Shown: positions 47,953 through 57,788, numbered from the stretch's first letter. The stretch: 64,000 nucleotides of DNA from Acidobacteriota bacterium (GCA_016718135.1 JADKEF010000017.1:124001-188000); one strand, 5' to 3'. Numbers and translations are program-made. Notes: generated from the letters alone by a model not told the origin.

Positions 47953-48780
47953 CTATCGGCCGCCCTCATGCCTCTTCTTTAATATGCTTAAAAGCTGGTC
48001 TTTTTCAGTTTTAATGGGAAGGCGATAGCGTTTGCCAATTGTCGTATCCTGCTTTGTTCTCTGTTCTTTACCTGCGGCGATCTGCCGGACAGCCTCGGCA
48101 AGCAATTGTGCTGACGGCTCCTTCATCGAAGCTCGAAAATCGTCGAGAAATTCGTCATATTTGAAGCCATAAACATTGAAGTCATAGTCGAGCGGAACCG
48201 TCTTTTGGAGCAGAATGTCGCCCGTATCCACTTTCTCAGCGACAAAATGGACTGTGATCCCAACCTCTTTCTCGCCATTTAACAGCTCCCAAAAAACTGT
48301 TGGCCCGCCGCGATATAGTGGAGCGAGCCCCTGGTGAATATTGATCGAACCAAGCCTCGGAATACCAAATACGGTCTCACGAACAATGTTTGTGCCGTAA
48401 AGAACACCAAGATCAGCATCGGTTGCCTTCAGTAGAGCAATTGCCTCGTCCGAGTGATAGTCGTTGACCTTGGTTATCGGCAAATTAAGCCTTCCGGCAC
48501 ATTCGGCCAGACTATCTTGCGCTTGTGCGATCGTCGACGCATCGTCTGAGACGAGCTTGCCCGTCGGAACAAATCTCGAGGCGAGCTTCTTAAGTGTTGC
48601 AAAATAACCATCATAGCGGATAGAGCGCTTGATCTTTTCGACAAACGGACGTTCCTTTACGGTCGCGGTCTCGGCAAAGATCCCGACGACCTCAACCTCG
48701 CGAAGCTCCGCAACGAGTTCGAGGAATCGCTCGGCCCCGCCATGGGTTAGTACAATGACTTTTAGCTTTTTGTCAGACAT
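47953..48780 (-). CDS. Formyltransferase-family enzyme, copy 2
   Basis: The 275-residue protein starts with VIVLTHGGAERFLELV and has the active-site region SINIHQGLAPLYRGGPTVFW with catalytic His near residue 134, and VAEKVDTGDILLQ with the catalytic Asp. The spacing is that of formyltransferase N-terminal domains, without the C-terminal domain of Fmt. It heads the group of seven genes down to the methyltransferase. It differs strongly in sequence from copy 1, so the two were probably not produced by recent duplication. Confidence 0.85.
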   Translation of the reverse strand: MSDKKLKVIVLTHGGAERFLELVAELREVEVVGIFAETATVKERPFVEKIKRSIRYDGYFATLKKLASRFVPTGKLVSDDASTIAQAQDSLAECAGRLNLPITKVNDYHSDEAIALLKATDADLGVLYGTNIVRETVFGIPRLGSINIHQGLAPLYRGGPTVFWELLNGEKEVGITVHFVAEKVDTGDILLQKTVPLDYDFNVYGFKYDEFLDDFRASMKEPSAQLLAEAVRQIAAGKEQRTKQDTTIGKRYRLPIKTEKDQLLSILKKRHEGGR

Positions 48781-48982
48781 TTTTGGCGACCTAGAGGTCG
48801 GGTTGAACTGGCTTGTTTGATCTTGGGAGCTCTGAAAGAACGCAGGTCTATTGCGATTCGGGGCGTCGGTGGGGCGACTATTAACAGTTTACTTGGTTTG
48901 AGGCGATTCTTCTAGCTTTTTCTGCCCCTGGAGTGTGGATTTTATAAGTCTTTCGACGTTTTATCTGGTCTGGGTTATATAT

Positions 48983-50569
48983 ATGGTAGATGCTATGGCG
49001 ATGAACGCGGTGCGGGTCAGAAGTAAACCGGCGAAAAAGGTACGGCGAAAGTCACGTATTTTTGTCTTTCTACTTGCGGCTTTTGGTGTGGTCACGCTTC
49101 TCGCTTCGCCATTCGGCTATGATTACTACTCCGGCAAGCTCGGCCTGATCGGTGCCCAGCCCGAGGTCACCGAGACCCAATTTGGGCGCGTGATCAAGGT
49201 GCCGCCCGGCGGTAATTTGCAGGGTGCTCTCGAAAGGGCTCAGAGCGGCGACATCATCGAGCTACAGGCCGGAGCGGTCTATCAGGGCCAGATCAATCTT
49301 CCAAACAAGCCTCATACTGATTTCGTCACGATCCGCTCGTCTGCCGCCGCCGATCTGCCTGATGGCAAACGAGTTAACCCTTCGCAGCGTTCTTCTATGG
49401 CGACGATCACATCTGGAATGCTCGGTCGTGCAGCGGTCCAGGCAGCGAACGGCGCACATCATTATCGCTTTGTCGGAATCGAATTCGTTTCTGCCGGAAC
49501 AATTTTCAACTACGGTCTCGTCGTTCTCGGAACAGGCGAGAAGCGGCCTGAAAATGTGCCCCACGACATCGAGATCGACCGCTCATATTTTCACCCTCAT
49601 AAGATCGGTAGATCCCGCCGTGCGATCGCTCTGAACAGTGCGAACACAACGATCAAGAACAGCTATATCGAAGGCTTTGCCGTCAGCGGCGAAGAAGCTC
49701 AGGGCATCTGCGGGTGGACAGGCACGCGTAACGTGCGTGTCCTCAACAATTATATTGAGGGTGCTGCCGAAAACATCATGTTCGGTGGCGCCGACCCGGA
49801 CAATGCGGAGCTGATACCTTCAGATATCGAAGTTCGCGGCAATCACCTTACCAAACCGCAATCGTGGGCCAAGACGCAGACGATCAAGACCATCTTTGAG
49901 CTAAAGAATGCGAAACGCGTCGTCTTCGCAAACAACTTTCTCGAGAATAACTGGATCGGTTCCGCCTTTCGCATTACCGTCAGAAATCAGGATGGAGCCG
50001 CACCGTTCTCGACGATCGAGGACGCCACGATAAAGGACAACATCATCCGAAACTCCGGAGACGGCATCAACATTCTCGGCACCGACGACACACACCCGAG
50101 CCAGACACTCAAACGCCTGAAGATCGAGAATAATCTGTTTCTCAACATTGGATCAGGAAACGGCTTTGAAGGCGGCGGGTATTTCATCCTCGTCTCAAAT
50201 GGAGATGGCATCACCATCAACAACAACACTGTCTTCAACCGCGGCAACATCACCACAATGCACGGCGGCCTGCCGCAGAATTTTGTCTTCCGCGACAATA
50301 TCGTCAATCACGGCGAATACGGCATTCACGGCCCGATAGATATGAAAGGACAACAGGCGAGGGCGATGTTTTCGGGAAATGTCTTCGTGAATGCAAATCG
50401 GATCGATGCGAGCGGATTCTCATTTCCGTCGAGTAACACGATGCTTAGGGATGCGGCCGAAGTGGGCTTTGAAGACCTTGCCGGCGGCAATTATCAGCTT
50501 CGGCCCGACAGCAAATTCATCGGAAAAGGCTGTAATTTCAATACCTTAGAGGGCGTGAGATCAGAATAG
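48983..50569 (+). CDS. Right-handed beta-helix protein with N-terminal membrane anchor
   Basis: From ATG 48983 the product has 528 residues, a basic N-terminus (VRSKPAKKVRRKSR) and one membrane helix (IFVFLLAAFGVVTLLASP), so the bulk lies outside the membrane. The body carries repeated N-x-I-x-x-N and G-I-x-x-like turns (VRVLNNYIEGAAENIMFGG, IKDNIIRNSGDGINI, ITINNNTVFNRG) typical of parallel beta-helices such as polysaccharide lyases and epimerases. A GTG at 48935 and ATG at 48995 are alternative starts. It is the only plus-strand gene inside the polysaccharide locus, with a 2-nt gap to the convergent glycosyltransferase. No catalytic residues can be assigned. Confidence 0.82.
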   Translation: MVDAMAMNAVRVRSKPAKKVRRKSRIFVFLLAAFGVVTLLASPFGYDYYSGKLGLIGAQPEVTETQFGRVIKVPPGGNLQGALERAQSGDIIELQAGAVYQGQINLPNKPHTDFVTIRSSAAADLPDGKRVNPSQRSSMATITSGMLGRAAVQAANGAHHYRFVGIEFVSAGTIFNYGLVVLGTGEKRPENVPHDIEIDRSYFHPHKIGRSRRAIALNSANTTIKNSYIEGFAVSGEEAQGICGWTGTRNVRVLNNYIEGAAENIMFGGADPDNAELIPSDIEVRGNHLTKPQSWAKTQTIKTIFELKNAKRVVFANNFLENNWIGSAFRITVRNQDGAAPFSTIEDATIKDNIIRNSGDGINILGTDDTHPSQTLKRLKIENNLFLNIGSGNGFEGGGYFILVSNGDGITINNNTVFNRGNITTMHGGLPQNFVFRDNIVNHGEYGIHGPIDMKGQQARAMFSGNVFVNANRIDASGFSFPSSNTMLRDAAEVGFEDLAGGNYQLRPDSKFIGKGCNFNTLEGVRSE

Positions 50570-50571
50570 AT

Positions 50572-51615
50572 CTATGCCAGGTCTTCGTATATCTTTAATA
50601 CGGCGTCGATGTTTTCGTTGTCAGAATTAGGCGACGCAGTTCGTTGTTTTCCGTTCGAGACTACCCTCGACAATTTGGTCACTAGGCCGGACTCATCACC
50701 AACCTTGATCAATTCGACACCTTCCGGTCTCATTCGGTTGTCAGTCGCGATGACCGGCGTACCTAGATGCAGAGCCTCACGCACCGAGATCGCATCGCCA
50801 TCGAATAAAGTCGTACGAAGGAGGACGTCGGCTCGGTCCATTAAATGCAGCACTTGCTCATGAGCGACGTTGCCCGCGACCAGAATATTGTCTGAGCATC
50901 CGCTTTCCGCGACAGCCGTATCTACGTCCCGGCGCATGGACCCATCACCGACAAGAAGTAAGCCTGCGTTCGAATATTCGTTGAGGATCGCCTTCATTGC
51001 GGCGATCTGGAAAAGCGGTTCGTAATCTTTCTCAAGCCCACCGACCGAGAGAAGCAGCGGCGAATGTTGTTCCGCAAATTCAACAAGATTCGCATCCAGT
51101 CGGACCTCAGGGTCAGGAATAGCTAATGCATACGGCAAAATGACACGCAGTTTTTCGTCCGCCACGCCATAGCGGCGAAATACGTTAGCGATCGGTTCGT
51201 TGACGGCAATGATGCGTGAGAAACGGCGAAAGATAAGTCCTCGAATGGATGACGGCTTGGCCGCCTTCGCAGCTTCGCTTTGCGGAAAGGCACCGGAATG
51301 AACGGTAAGTACACATCGCCCACGACCAAACGTTGAAACCGCAAGAGCGAGTGCCATGACGCGGGCGGAGATATCTCCGCCGACGTGCAGGTGAGCGACG
51401 TCATATTTCAGCGACGCTAGTAGCCGCAGCAACGCAATTGCCGACCCGGGATGATGCACATTCTCGGCTCGGTCCTGTCGACTGCTCTTTGCGGTGGCGA
51501 TGATCGTACAAGTGTGCCCGTGCCGCAAAGCCGCGTCGCGGATCGCGAGCATGTTGCGGCTCACACCGCCCTCAGGCGGCGGATACGGGCCAAGTTGTAG
51601 GATATGCAGTGGCAC
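50572..51615 (-). CDS. GT-B glycosyltransferase (family 4)
   Basis: The 347-residue enzyme begins LQLGPYPPPEGGVSRNMLAI, with the Gly-rich N-terminal loop of GT4 enzymes, and has VAHLHVGGDISAR and VLTVHSGAFP in the acceptor domain. The donor domain has LLSVGGLEKDYEP, LLVGDGSMRRDV and SVREALHLGTPVIATDNRMRPEG (the E-x7-E-type motif). It would add one sugar at the cytoplasmic face. It starts 8 nt after the other GT4 gene ends and ends 2 nt from the convergent beta-helix gene. Confidence 0.9.
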   Translation of the reverse strand: MPLHILQLGPYPPPEGGVSRNMLAIRDAALRHGHTCTIIATAKSSRQDRAENVHHPGSAIALLRLLASLKYDVAHLHVGGDISARVMALALAVSTFGRGRCVLTVHSGAFPQSEAAKAAKPSSIRGLIFRRFSRIIAVNEPIANVFRRYGVADEKLRVILPYALAIPDPEVRLDANLVEFAEQHSPLLLSVGGLEKDYEPLFQIAAMKAILNEYSNAGLLLVGDGSMRRDVDTAVAESGCSDNILVAGNVAHEQVLHLMDRADVLLRTTLFDGDAISVREALHLGTPVIATDNRMRPEGVELIKVGDESGLVTKLSRVVSNGKQRTASPNSDNENIDAVLKIYEDLA

Positions 51616-51623
51616 TATTCAGT

Positions 51624-52736
51624 TTAGCTCAAGAGAGAATTGTACAGGTCTTTTGTCTCGTTGAGTTGGCGTGTAAGTGAAAATCGTTCGCCGACGACAC
51701 GCTTTCCTTCAGCACCAAAACGCATGGCCAGAGCTTTATTTTCGATCAGTTGGCTCAGACGCTCGGCCAAGGTAGCATCATCATCGGACTCGACGATATA
51801 GCCAGTCGATCCATCGGTGATCACCTCAGCCGCACCCCCAACGTTTGTCGCGACAACCGGCTTTCCGGCGGCCATATATTCCAGGATCGAATTGGAAAAA
51901 CCTTCAGCCTTCGATGTCAACACGCAAATATCCGACGCCGCCAAAAGCGAGGGCACATCGGTACAGCGGCCGATGAAATGAATTCGTTCCGTGATGCCGA
52001 GGTCGACGGCCTGAGCTTTCAGATGATTCATAAGCTCACCTTCGCCGGCGATGACAAAATGTGCTTTTGTATCGCCGAGGAGTTTCGCCGCTCGCATCAG
52101 CATCGGGATATTTTTCACGTCATGGCGTAGGTTCGCAACGAGCGTAACGATGCTAACATTTGACGGCAAACCGTACGGTTCCCGGATACCGTCGGCTGCC
52201 GCATTCTCAAATTTCTCAACATCGAGTCCATTGTAGATAACGCTGATCTTCGCTACCGCGATGCCTCGGCCCATCAGGTATTCTTTCACCGCCGTCGAAT
52301 TCGCCACGATCGCAGGGGCTCGGCCAAATGCGATGCCTTCAATGAAGTCCTGAGCGGTCGAACGCATTCCGTCGGTCTCGCGCTTGCTGGCGACTCGGGC
52401 ATTCAAGCCAGCGTAGGTCGCCGCGGTGATGCCGAAAACGTTGGTGTAGAAATCGTGTGTATGGATCAGGTCGATCTTGTTCTCGCGTAAGTACTTTGCA
52501 CAATTCTTGACCTGCCGCAGGAAGCCGATATCGTAGAACGATGTGAGGGGAAATTCGGCAATATCGGCAAAGCCAGCGGCGACCGCATCGTCACCAAGCG
52601 GACCGTCGGAGCTCAACGCTGCGAGGTGAACTTCAAATTCGCCATCATGCCGCAGCATCGAGGCGAGCGAGACAGCCTGACGTTCGGAGCCGCCCTGGTG
52701 AAAGCTGCCGGTCAATTGTAGTATTCGTTTCTTCAC
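51624..52736 (-). CDS. GT-B glycosyltransferase (family 4)
   Basis: The 370-residue enzyme begins ILQLTGSFHQGGSERQAVSL, the typical GT4 N-terminal loop, and has DLIHTHDFYTNVFG, VANLRHDVKNIPML and the donor-site ICVLTSKAEGFSNSILEYMA with GKPVVATNVGG following. These are the features of retaining UDP- or GDP-sugar transferases in exopolysaccharide synthesis. It begins 11 nt after the heparinase-like gene. The actual sugars are not predictable. Confidence 0.92.
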   Translation of the reverse strand: MKKRILQLTGSFHQGGSERQAVSLASMLRHDGEFEVHLAALSSDGPLGDDAVAAGFADIAEFPLTSFYDIGFLRQVKNCAKYLRENKIDLIHTHDFYTNVFGITAATYAGLNARVASKRETDGMRSTAQDFIEGIAFGRAPAIVANSTAVKEYLMGRGIAVAKISVIYNGLDVEKFENAAADGIREPYGLPSNVSIVTLVANLRHDVKNIPMLMRAAKLLGDTKAHFVIAGEGELMNHLKAQAVDLGITERIHFIGRCTDVPSLLAASDICVLTSKAEGFSNSILEYMAAGKPVVATNVGGAAEVITDGSTGYIVESDDDATLAERLSQLIENKALAMRFGAEGKRVVGERFSLTRQLNETKDLYNSLLS

Positions 52737-52747
52737 CAGATTTGGTG

Positions 52748-55138
52748 TTACGAGATCGAGCGTATTGAGCGGCCCAGGTCTGTCTTGGTGTAAAGCTCGC
52801 CGCCGAGACGACGGATCGATGCGTAGGTCAACTCGTGCGTGTCAAATATCTCACGCCCGTCGATCTCCAGGCAATTACCGTCGACGAGAATAAATTCGTC
52901 CGGCAATGCGTCTTCGCTCAGACGCGCCCAGGAATACTTGAAATTCGAGGCGAAGATACCGTTGTCGATGACATTCGACGTGTCGTCGTTAAATACGAAA
53001 ACGTCTCGATAACGCTCATATTCTATGACAAATGCCCGTCCCGACGCCATCGGGATCTCCGACACATTCGGAGCCTGTCCGCCGCGTGTGAACGGCAGCA
53101 TGAAGGTGAAAAACTCCTGCGGGCCCTCGCCTTTTGAGCCAAATCGAAGGAAAGGAGCATTAACGCGATTGCCATGATCTTTCGAGATCCAGCTTTCTTT
53201 CTGATCCCACGACGCATTGTCGCCAAAGGCAAATAGACGATGTCCTTCGCCGCCTGCCCACGCTCCGTCGCCGCCGATCGCAGTCTGAATACCGTGATCG
53301 AAGTGAAAATTCAAAGCATACTCGTGCTCGCCCGCCGCCTCGACCATGTCACGCATGATCCAATAGTCGCCTTTGACGAAAAGGATGCTGCGGCGGTGCG
53401 CTGCAGGGTCGCTGAGTCGTTGATATCCGTCGTGCGAGCCTTCGAACAGGTCGAACCGGTCTTCGGCTATCCAGGCATCGCATTGGGCACTTGCCCTTGT
53501 ATTCCAATTAAAGATGCCGCCCGGGTCGGATGACGACAGGCCGTCTATCGTGAGCGTGTTGTGTGCCGTCGTCGAGCGAAAATAATCGCGCAGTTCACGC
53601 GACTCGTGATAAGTGTACGTCCCTGAATCGACCAGCATCGTCCGCCCGTGCATTGCGACCTCGATCGCCAACGCATCCGCGTGGCCGTGGCCGCCGGCGA
53701 GCGATCCGACCTCGCCGCAATCGACGATCAGACAATTGTCCGTGTCGCTCCAGCCGTCACGCATCACGCAATAGCCGCCTTTTTCGAAACGAGCCGATGT
53801 TTCCGTGGGTTCGGATGCGTGCAGAGCGGCATACGCCCTAACGCCGTCGGGCCCCATGAGCCAGAAGAGTTCCTGGCTTGCGGGACCGGCGATCTGTTTT
53901 TCCGATGTTCTGCCAAAAATGACCGCCCCAGCCGCGAGTGAACCGCGAAAATCATCCGATGCTCCGTCAGTCAACGGAAGCATCCGTCCGCCGTCGTCAT
54001 CCCCAATTATGGGCGTGCGTCCGTCAGGAAAGGTGAAATTCTTGAGCAGCTCAAAAGCCCTTTCGAGACGGTCCTCGAGTTTGGCAGCCGCCTCATCGTA
54101 ATATGGCTCGCCGGCCAAAGCCCTGAGTACAACAAAATGCGAGTAAAAATCCGCCGTGTAACGCTGATACCAGGTGCTCTGTTCAAAATACACTCCATCC
54201 GCCAGAACCTGTTTGCTGATCTCGGCCATCAGAATGTCCTCGCCGAGTTTTCGCCAATAGGTCGAGCGTTCGAAGAACGGTAGTTGCGTGCCAATATAAT
54301 AAAGGCCGAGGCCTTCGCCGGTGAGGTGCGTGTTCGGGCTGTAGTACTTCGACAGATACAACTCGATGTGGCGAGCGTGGTGGTAGAGAAATTTCAGTGC
54401 ATCGCGAAACAGCGACGGCGTGAAATGCTCCGAATCGCGAAAGAAATGGAACGCCCATATCCACGACATCGCCCGGAATGAAACCTCGAGGCTGCTCGCC
54501 CAATTGATGCCCATTCCCGGCGGATTCTGCTCCATCCATGATTCGAGATGGGAGGCAAATGTTTTGCCGTAGCGCTCATCACCGGTCAGCCAATACGCTA
54601 CGCCCAGTGTAAAGAAATGCTGATGGCGGTTGAGCTCCCAGATGATCTTCTTGTTGCCAGTCTCTGTCGAATCAAGCTCGTCGAATTCTTTCCAATGCTT
54701 CAATGGAGAGGTCTTTGCGGACAGCGGTTCCCGGTGCCAATCGATCTCCTCGCCAAAGTACACGCTGCCGAGTCCGAGCAACTCGATCCTTCCGTTGACG
54801 ATTGCTTCAGCGGCGGCGATAAAGTGTGCCTCCGTGTCCTTACCAAAGGTCGAACGAAAGGCTGCCACCGACTCTTCAGGATCACGGAATGCGGGGAAGA
54901 ATTTCTCGTCGGCGTTCTTATAGAATTTTTGCCAGAGCGTCTCCGCAACGATCGGTGTCCTGCCAAACTGATCAGCGTCGATCAGACGCGTAAATTCATC
55001 GTCCGTCGGCACCGCATATCCGCCGCGACGCTGCTCGCGGTAGACGGAGATCGCCTGGCCGCCGCGAGTCAATATCTCGTCGAGGCTGCGTATCTTTTTG
55101 ATCTTGTTTAGCGGTTTCGCCACCGTTCCTACGTTCAT
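52748..55138 (-). CDS. Heparinase II/III-family protein
   Basis: From ATG 55138 the product has 796 residues. The N-terminal two-thirds is the alpha-helical toroid (HQHFFTLGVAYWLTGDERYG, MGINWASSLEVSFRAMSWIW, YYSPNTHLTGEGLGLYYIG) and the C-terminal third is the heparinase beta-sandwich with LAGGHGHADALAIEV and RSTTAHNTLTIDGLSSS. Related proteins in exopolysaccharide loci are putative uronate-containing polymer lyases. The start overlaps the upstream stop (ATGA at 55138-55135). No signal peptide is seen at this start, so export or cytoplasmic action is uncertain. Confidence 0.9.
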   Translation of the reverse strand: MNVGTVAKPLNKIKKIRSLDEILTRGGQAISVYREQRRGGYAVPTDDEFTRLIDADQFGRTPIVAETLWQKFYKNADEKFFPAFRDPEESVAAFRSTFGKDTEAHFIAAAEAIVNGRIELLGLGSVYFGEEIDWHREPLSAKTSPLKHWKEFDELDSTETGNKKIIWELNRHQHFFTLGVAYWLTGDERYGKTFASHLESWMEQNPPGMGINWASSLEVSFRAMSWIWAFHFFRDSEHFTPSLFRDALKFLYHHARHIELYLSKYYSPNTHLTGEGLGLYYIGTQLPFFERSTYWRKLGEDILMAEISKQVLADGVYFEQSTWYQRYTADFYSHFVVLRALAGEPYYDEAAAKLEDRLERAFELLKNFTFPDGRTPIIGDDDGGRMLPLTDGASDDFRGSLAAGAVIFGRTSEKQIAGPASQELFWLMGPDGVRAYAALHASEPTETSARFEKGGYCVMRDGWSDTDNCLIVDCGEVGSLAGGHGHADALAIEVAMHGRTMLVDSGTYTYHESRELRDYFRSTTAHNTLTIDGLSSSDPGGIFNWNTRASAQCDAWIAEDRFDLFEGSHDGYQRLSDPAAHRRSILFVKGDYWIMRDMVEAAGEHEYALNFHFDHGIQTAIGGDGAWAGGEGHRLFAFGDNASWDQKESWISKDHGNRVNAPFLRFGSKGEGPQEFFTFMLPFTRGGQAPNVSEIPMASGRAFVIEYERYRDVFVFNDDTSNVIDNGIFASNFKYSWARLSEDALPDEFILVDGNCLEIDGREIFDTHELTYASIRRLGGELYTKTDLGRSIRSIS

Positions 55139-56334
55139 GCAAAGATGCAAAGATTGAATATGTAGTCTAAAGATAGCCAAGCGAACGAGGCTCCGCGTTG
55201 GACGCCATTGTTGTTCATTATCGACCGCAACTTGTAGTCGCGGAATTTGCCCGGCTCGCCTTTCTCGCCATTTATCGCCGCCGTGACCATATTGAACGCC
55301 TCGCGAGCGGATGCGAAATGAACCTTGAATTTGTCACTCTTCGCCGAGTCCTCGGCCACCTCACCAAAGAAGCGCTTGGCATCTTCGCCTATGCAAGCCG
55401 ACTGATCGTAATCGAAGAATCCGTGACAATACAACTTAACGAAGATCCAATCGGAGCGCTCGGCAACAGTCACATTTGCCGACTGCCAACGTCTCAACCG
55501 AGACGCGTTCAACGGCTGGTTGGCGGTTAATGCTCCGTCGTCAATTCGCGGCAACGGCAATCCGGCATTACGCTGATTCCAATAGAGTACCAGCGGTCCG
55601 GTGAATATCAGTGGCAATAGAGGCTCATTTCCATTAACAGCAACACGCTTTCCCTTGCGATGCGGGACGGCCTCGTGCATCGGCAAGGCACACTCATAGA
55701 TCTGATTGAGAACCGGAACCTGTGACATGTCGGGCGCGGATGGCAACGTCATATCGACGTAGCAGCCCGTGTCCCGCAATATCTCCATCTCATTATCGAC
55801 ACCGCAGTATTTGCCGCCGCATGAGTTTGCAAGGGCAAGGTTTCCGTGGACGAAGGCATACATAGGAGTGTCCCCTTCGTCCATTCGGGACAGGCATTTG
55901 TGACGATCCGCGATAGTGTCGCGAAACGTCTCGATCACGCGGCGAGTGTTTTCGGGAGTGTCCGGCCCGTCACCTTCGTGGTGCATATGCACCTCGACCT
56001 CACCCAGTCCCTCGGCTTGCATCTCTGCCATGATCTCGAGGATCTCCGGATGGTATTGCTCGGCGGGATAAAAGTTGGTGTGACGGAATTTGGTACCGTC
56101 CGCGTCAAGCACCGCTTCGCCGGTCGAACGTGCCATCGCATGATATTCCTTCATGCGTTTGATCTGCGTTTTCAGGTCGAGAAATCCGCCTTCCTTCTTC
56201 CAGCCCGGCTCGAAATGATTCGCGACCGTAATGATCACGTGCTTTTTCTCAAAGGCCGTTCGCTCCGCCAGTGCCCGCAGGCGCGCCTGAGGATACCGAG
56301 ACAGCCACGGCAGGCTCCAGCGGAGTTTGGTCAA
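55135..56334 (-). CDS. Conserved-looking protein of the polysaccharide locus, possible deacetylase fold
   Basis: The 399-residue product is soluble. It has VIITVANHFEPGWKKEGGFL near residue 33, EVEVHMHHEGDGPDT near residue 112 and YAFVHGNLALANSCGGKYCG near residue 158, a set of His and Asp residues on beta strands that recalls the metal-binding barrel of polysaccharide deacetylases without a clear NodB signature. I do not recognise a named family. It lies between the flippase and heparinase genes and is coupled to the latter by a 4-nt overlap, so a role in the same polymer is likely. Confidence 0.75.
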   Translation of the reverse strand: MTKLRWSLPWLSRYPQARLRALAERTAFEKKHVIITVANHFEPGWKKEGGFLDLKTQIKRMKEYHAMARSTGEAVLDADGTKFRHTNFYPAEQYHPEILEIMAEMQAEGLGEVEVHMHHEGDGPDTPENTRRVIETFRDTIADRHKCLSRMDEGDTPMYAFVHGNLALANSCGGKYCGVDNEMEILRDTGCYVDMTLPSAPDMSQVPVLNQIYECALPMHEAVPHRKGKRVAVNGNEPLLPLIFTGPLVLYWNQRNAGLPLPRIDDGALTANQPLNASRLRRWQSANVTVAERSDWIFVKLYCHGFFDYDQSACIGEDAKRFFGEVAEDSAKSDKFKVHFASAREAFNMVTAAINGEKGEPGKFRDYKLRSIMNNNGVQRGASFAWLSLDYIFNLCIFA

Positions 56335-56375
56335 AAATTTGGCTTGTCTGATGCGTTCATCTCTCGTTCGTAAGT

Positions 56376-57746
56376 TTAGCCGCGTGTATCAGTTGCCGGC
56401 TCGACCGTGCGTAGCGGCAAGAATTTGCGAAGTATCGACCTTACTGCGTTCCTTTCAGAATCTTCTATCAACCCCCAAAGATTTGCCCCGATCAGGTAAA
56501 TAGGAGCAAAAACCAACCCCGATATCAATAATACAAGGCTACCGCCGACAAAGTTGACTGCTCCAAGATCGCTGGTGTGAAATGTCTCCTCGGCAAAATG
56601 CTGACCGACAACCCTGAGATACTCATGGACGTTAGAGTAAACAAGATACGTCACGACACCCGCGACAAGGCTGATGACCGCGGCCTTGCCGACATTTTTC
56701 ATCATTGCCAGGTGTCTCAGGCCGAGGCCTAGTTTACGAACGACCATTGTCTCAGCGATGATCTTCTCGAGAATTATCGCCCCGACTGCAACACTAATGA
56801 TCCCAGTCATGCTGAACGAACCGAGCCCGATATAGAGCACGGCCACGACCCCCGCAAGCACGATTATTCGCGTCACGAGGAAGAATCTTCCAAGCTCTTT
56901 ATATGAACGTACGATCGGGTCGGTGATCATGACCCCGAGCGGCAGCAGTGTCAGGTTTATCGCAAAGACCGATGCACTCGCGGCGTATTTCTCGGTAAAC
57001 AGAGTGATAATGAATGTCTGCGAGGTCACCAGCAGAAACGCGTAGATCGGAAAGTAAACGAATGCCAGCTTTTGCATCGCACGAGCCGTAAGGCGGATCA
57101 TCTCTTCCTTATTTCCCTCTTTACCTCGCCAGAATCCCGGAAAACGTGTTCGGAGATAGTAGATCAGTACAGCCGTCTGAATGACTCCCTGGATCATCGC
57201 CGCCCATATAAAAGCCTCAACGGTGGCAAAAATAAGCACGGCACCGCCCATCAGAAGCGTCTTGGACAACTGCGCAAGGATAATGAAAACTGTGGCAACA
57301 CGGGCTTCCTGATTTGCGATCGCAACTGTCTCAAGAAACGTTGCAAATATCCAGATCCAGATAACGATTCCGATCTTCGGGGCAAGCCGGGTCAACTCTT
57401 CGCTGCGGAAGATGTTTCCGATCGATTCGGGATAAATGAATAAGAAAAGGCAGGCCAGGCCACCGACAACGAAATTGAAAAGGAGAATGTTAAAGATCGC
57501 CGCGCCACGGCGCTCGGTCTCGCGTGCGAGGAAATAATACGCACTCATCGATAGGCCGAGTGGCAGGATGATCACGGCGTTCATGATCACGAGAAACGCC
57601 TCGCGATAGTGGCCGACAGCCTCTTGTGACAAAGACCGGACGATCACCAGTGGCAGGAAAAAACTCAGCGCAAAGCCGATGATCTTGGCCGTCAGTAGCC
57701 AGACGCTTTGCGCTTTGAGCGATTGAATGTCTTTTTCCTTCTTCAC
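56376..57746 (-). CDS. Wzx-type polysaccharide flippase (MOP superfamily)
   Basis: The 456-residue protein has about 12-14 hydrophobic helices across its length, starting LLTAKIIGFALSFFLPLVIV, and the RSLSQEAVGHYREAFLV segment resembles Wzx/MVF-type oligosaccharide transporters. It would flip lipid-linked repeat units across the membrane. No Wzy polymerase or initiating phosphoglycosyltransferase is in the window. The first codon is GTG at 57746, immediately behind a terminator-like hairpin and U tract and without a visible Shine-Dalgarno. It is the first gene of the minus-strand polysaccharide operon. Confidence 0.88.
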   Translation of the reverse strand: MKKEKDIQSLKAQSVWLLTAKIIGFALSFFLPLVIVRSLSQEAVGHYREAFLVIMNAVIILPLGLSMSAYYFLARETERRGAAIFNILLFNFVVGGLACLFLFIYPESIGNIFRSEELTRLAPKIGIVIWIWIFATFLETVAIANQEARVATVFIILAQLSKTLLMGGAVLIFATVEAFIWAAMIQGVIQTAVLIYYLRTRFPGFWRGKEGNKEEMIRLTARAMQKLAFVYFPIYAFLLVTSQTFIITLFTEKYAASASVFAINLTLLPLGVMITDPIVRSYKELGRFFLVTRIIVLAGVVAVLYIGLGSFSMTGIISVAVGAIILEKIIAETMVVRKLGLGLRHLAMMKNVGKAAVISLVAGVVTYLVYSNVHEYLRVVGQHFAEETFHTSDLGAVNFVGGSLVLLISGLVFAPIYLIGANLWGLIEDSERNAVRSILRKFLPLRTVEPATDTRG

Positions 57747-57755
57747 AAAATAAAA

Positions 57756-57788
57756 ACGCCGCGAAAAAACCTAAGTTCTCCGCGGCGT
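57756..57788 (-). terminator. Terminator-like hairpin directly before the polysaccharide operon (possible attenuator)
   Basis: On the minus strand ACGCCGCG (57788-57781) pairs perfectly with CGCGGCGT (57763-57756) across a 17-nt loop, followed by TTTTTATTTTG and then the GTG start of the flippase gene (57746). Placed in the leader rather than after a gene, it fits an attenuator or a start-site-occluding hairpin. Confidence 0.6.

Noticed and set aside
40257..57746. Exosortase/PEP-CTERM system
   Set aside because: The asparagine-synthase, FemAB, deacetylase and heparinase mix recalls such loci, but no exosortase, PEP-CTERM tail or chain-length regulator was found in the window.
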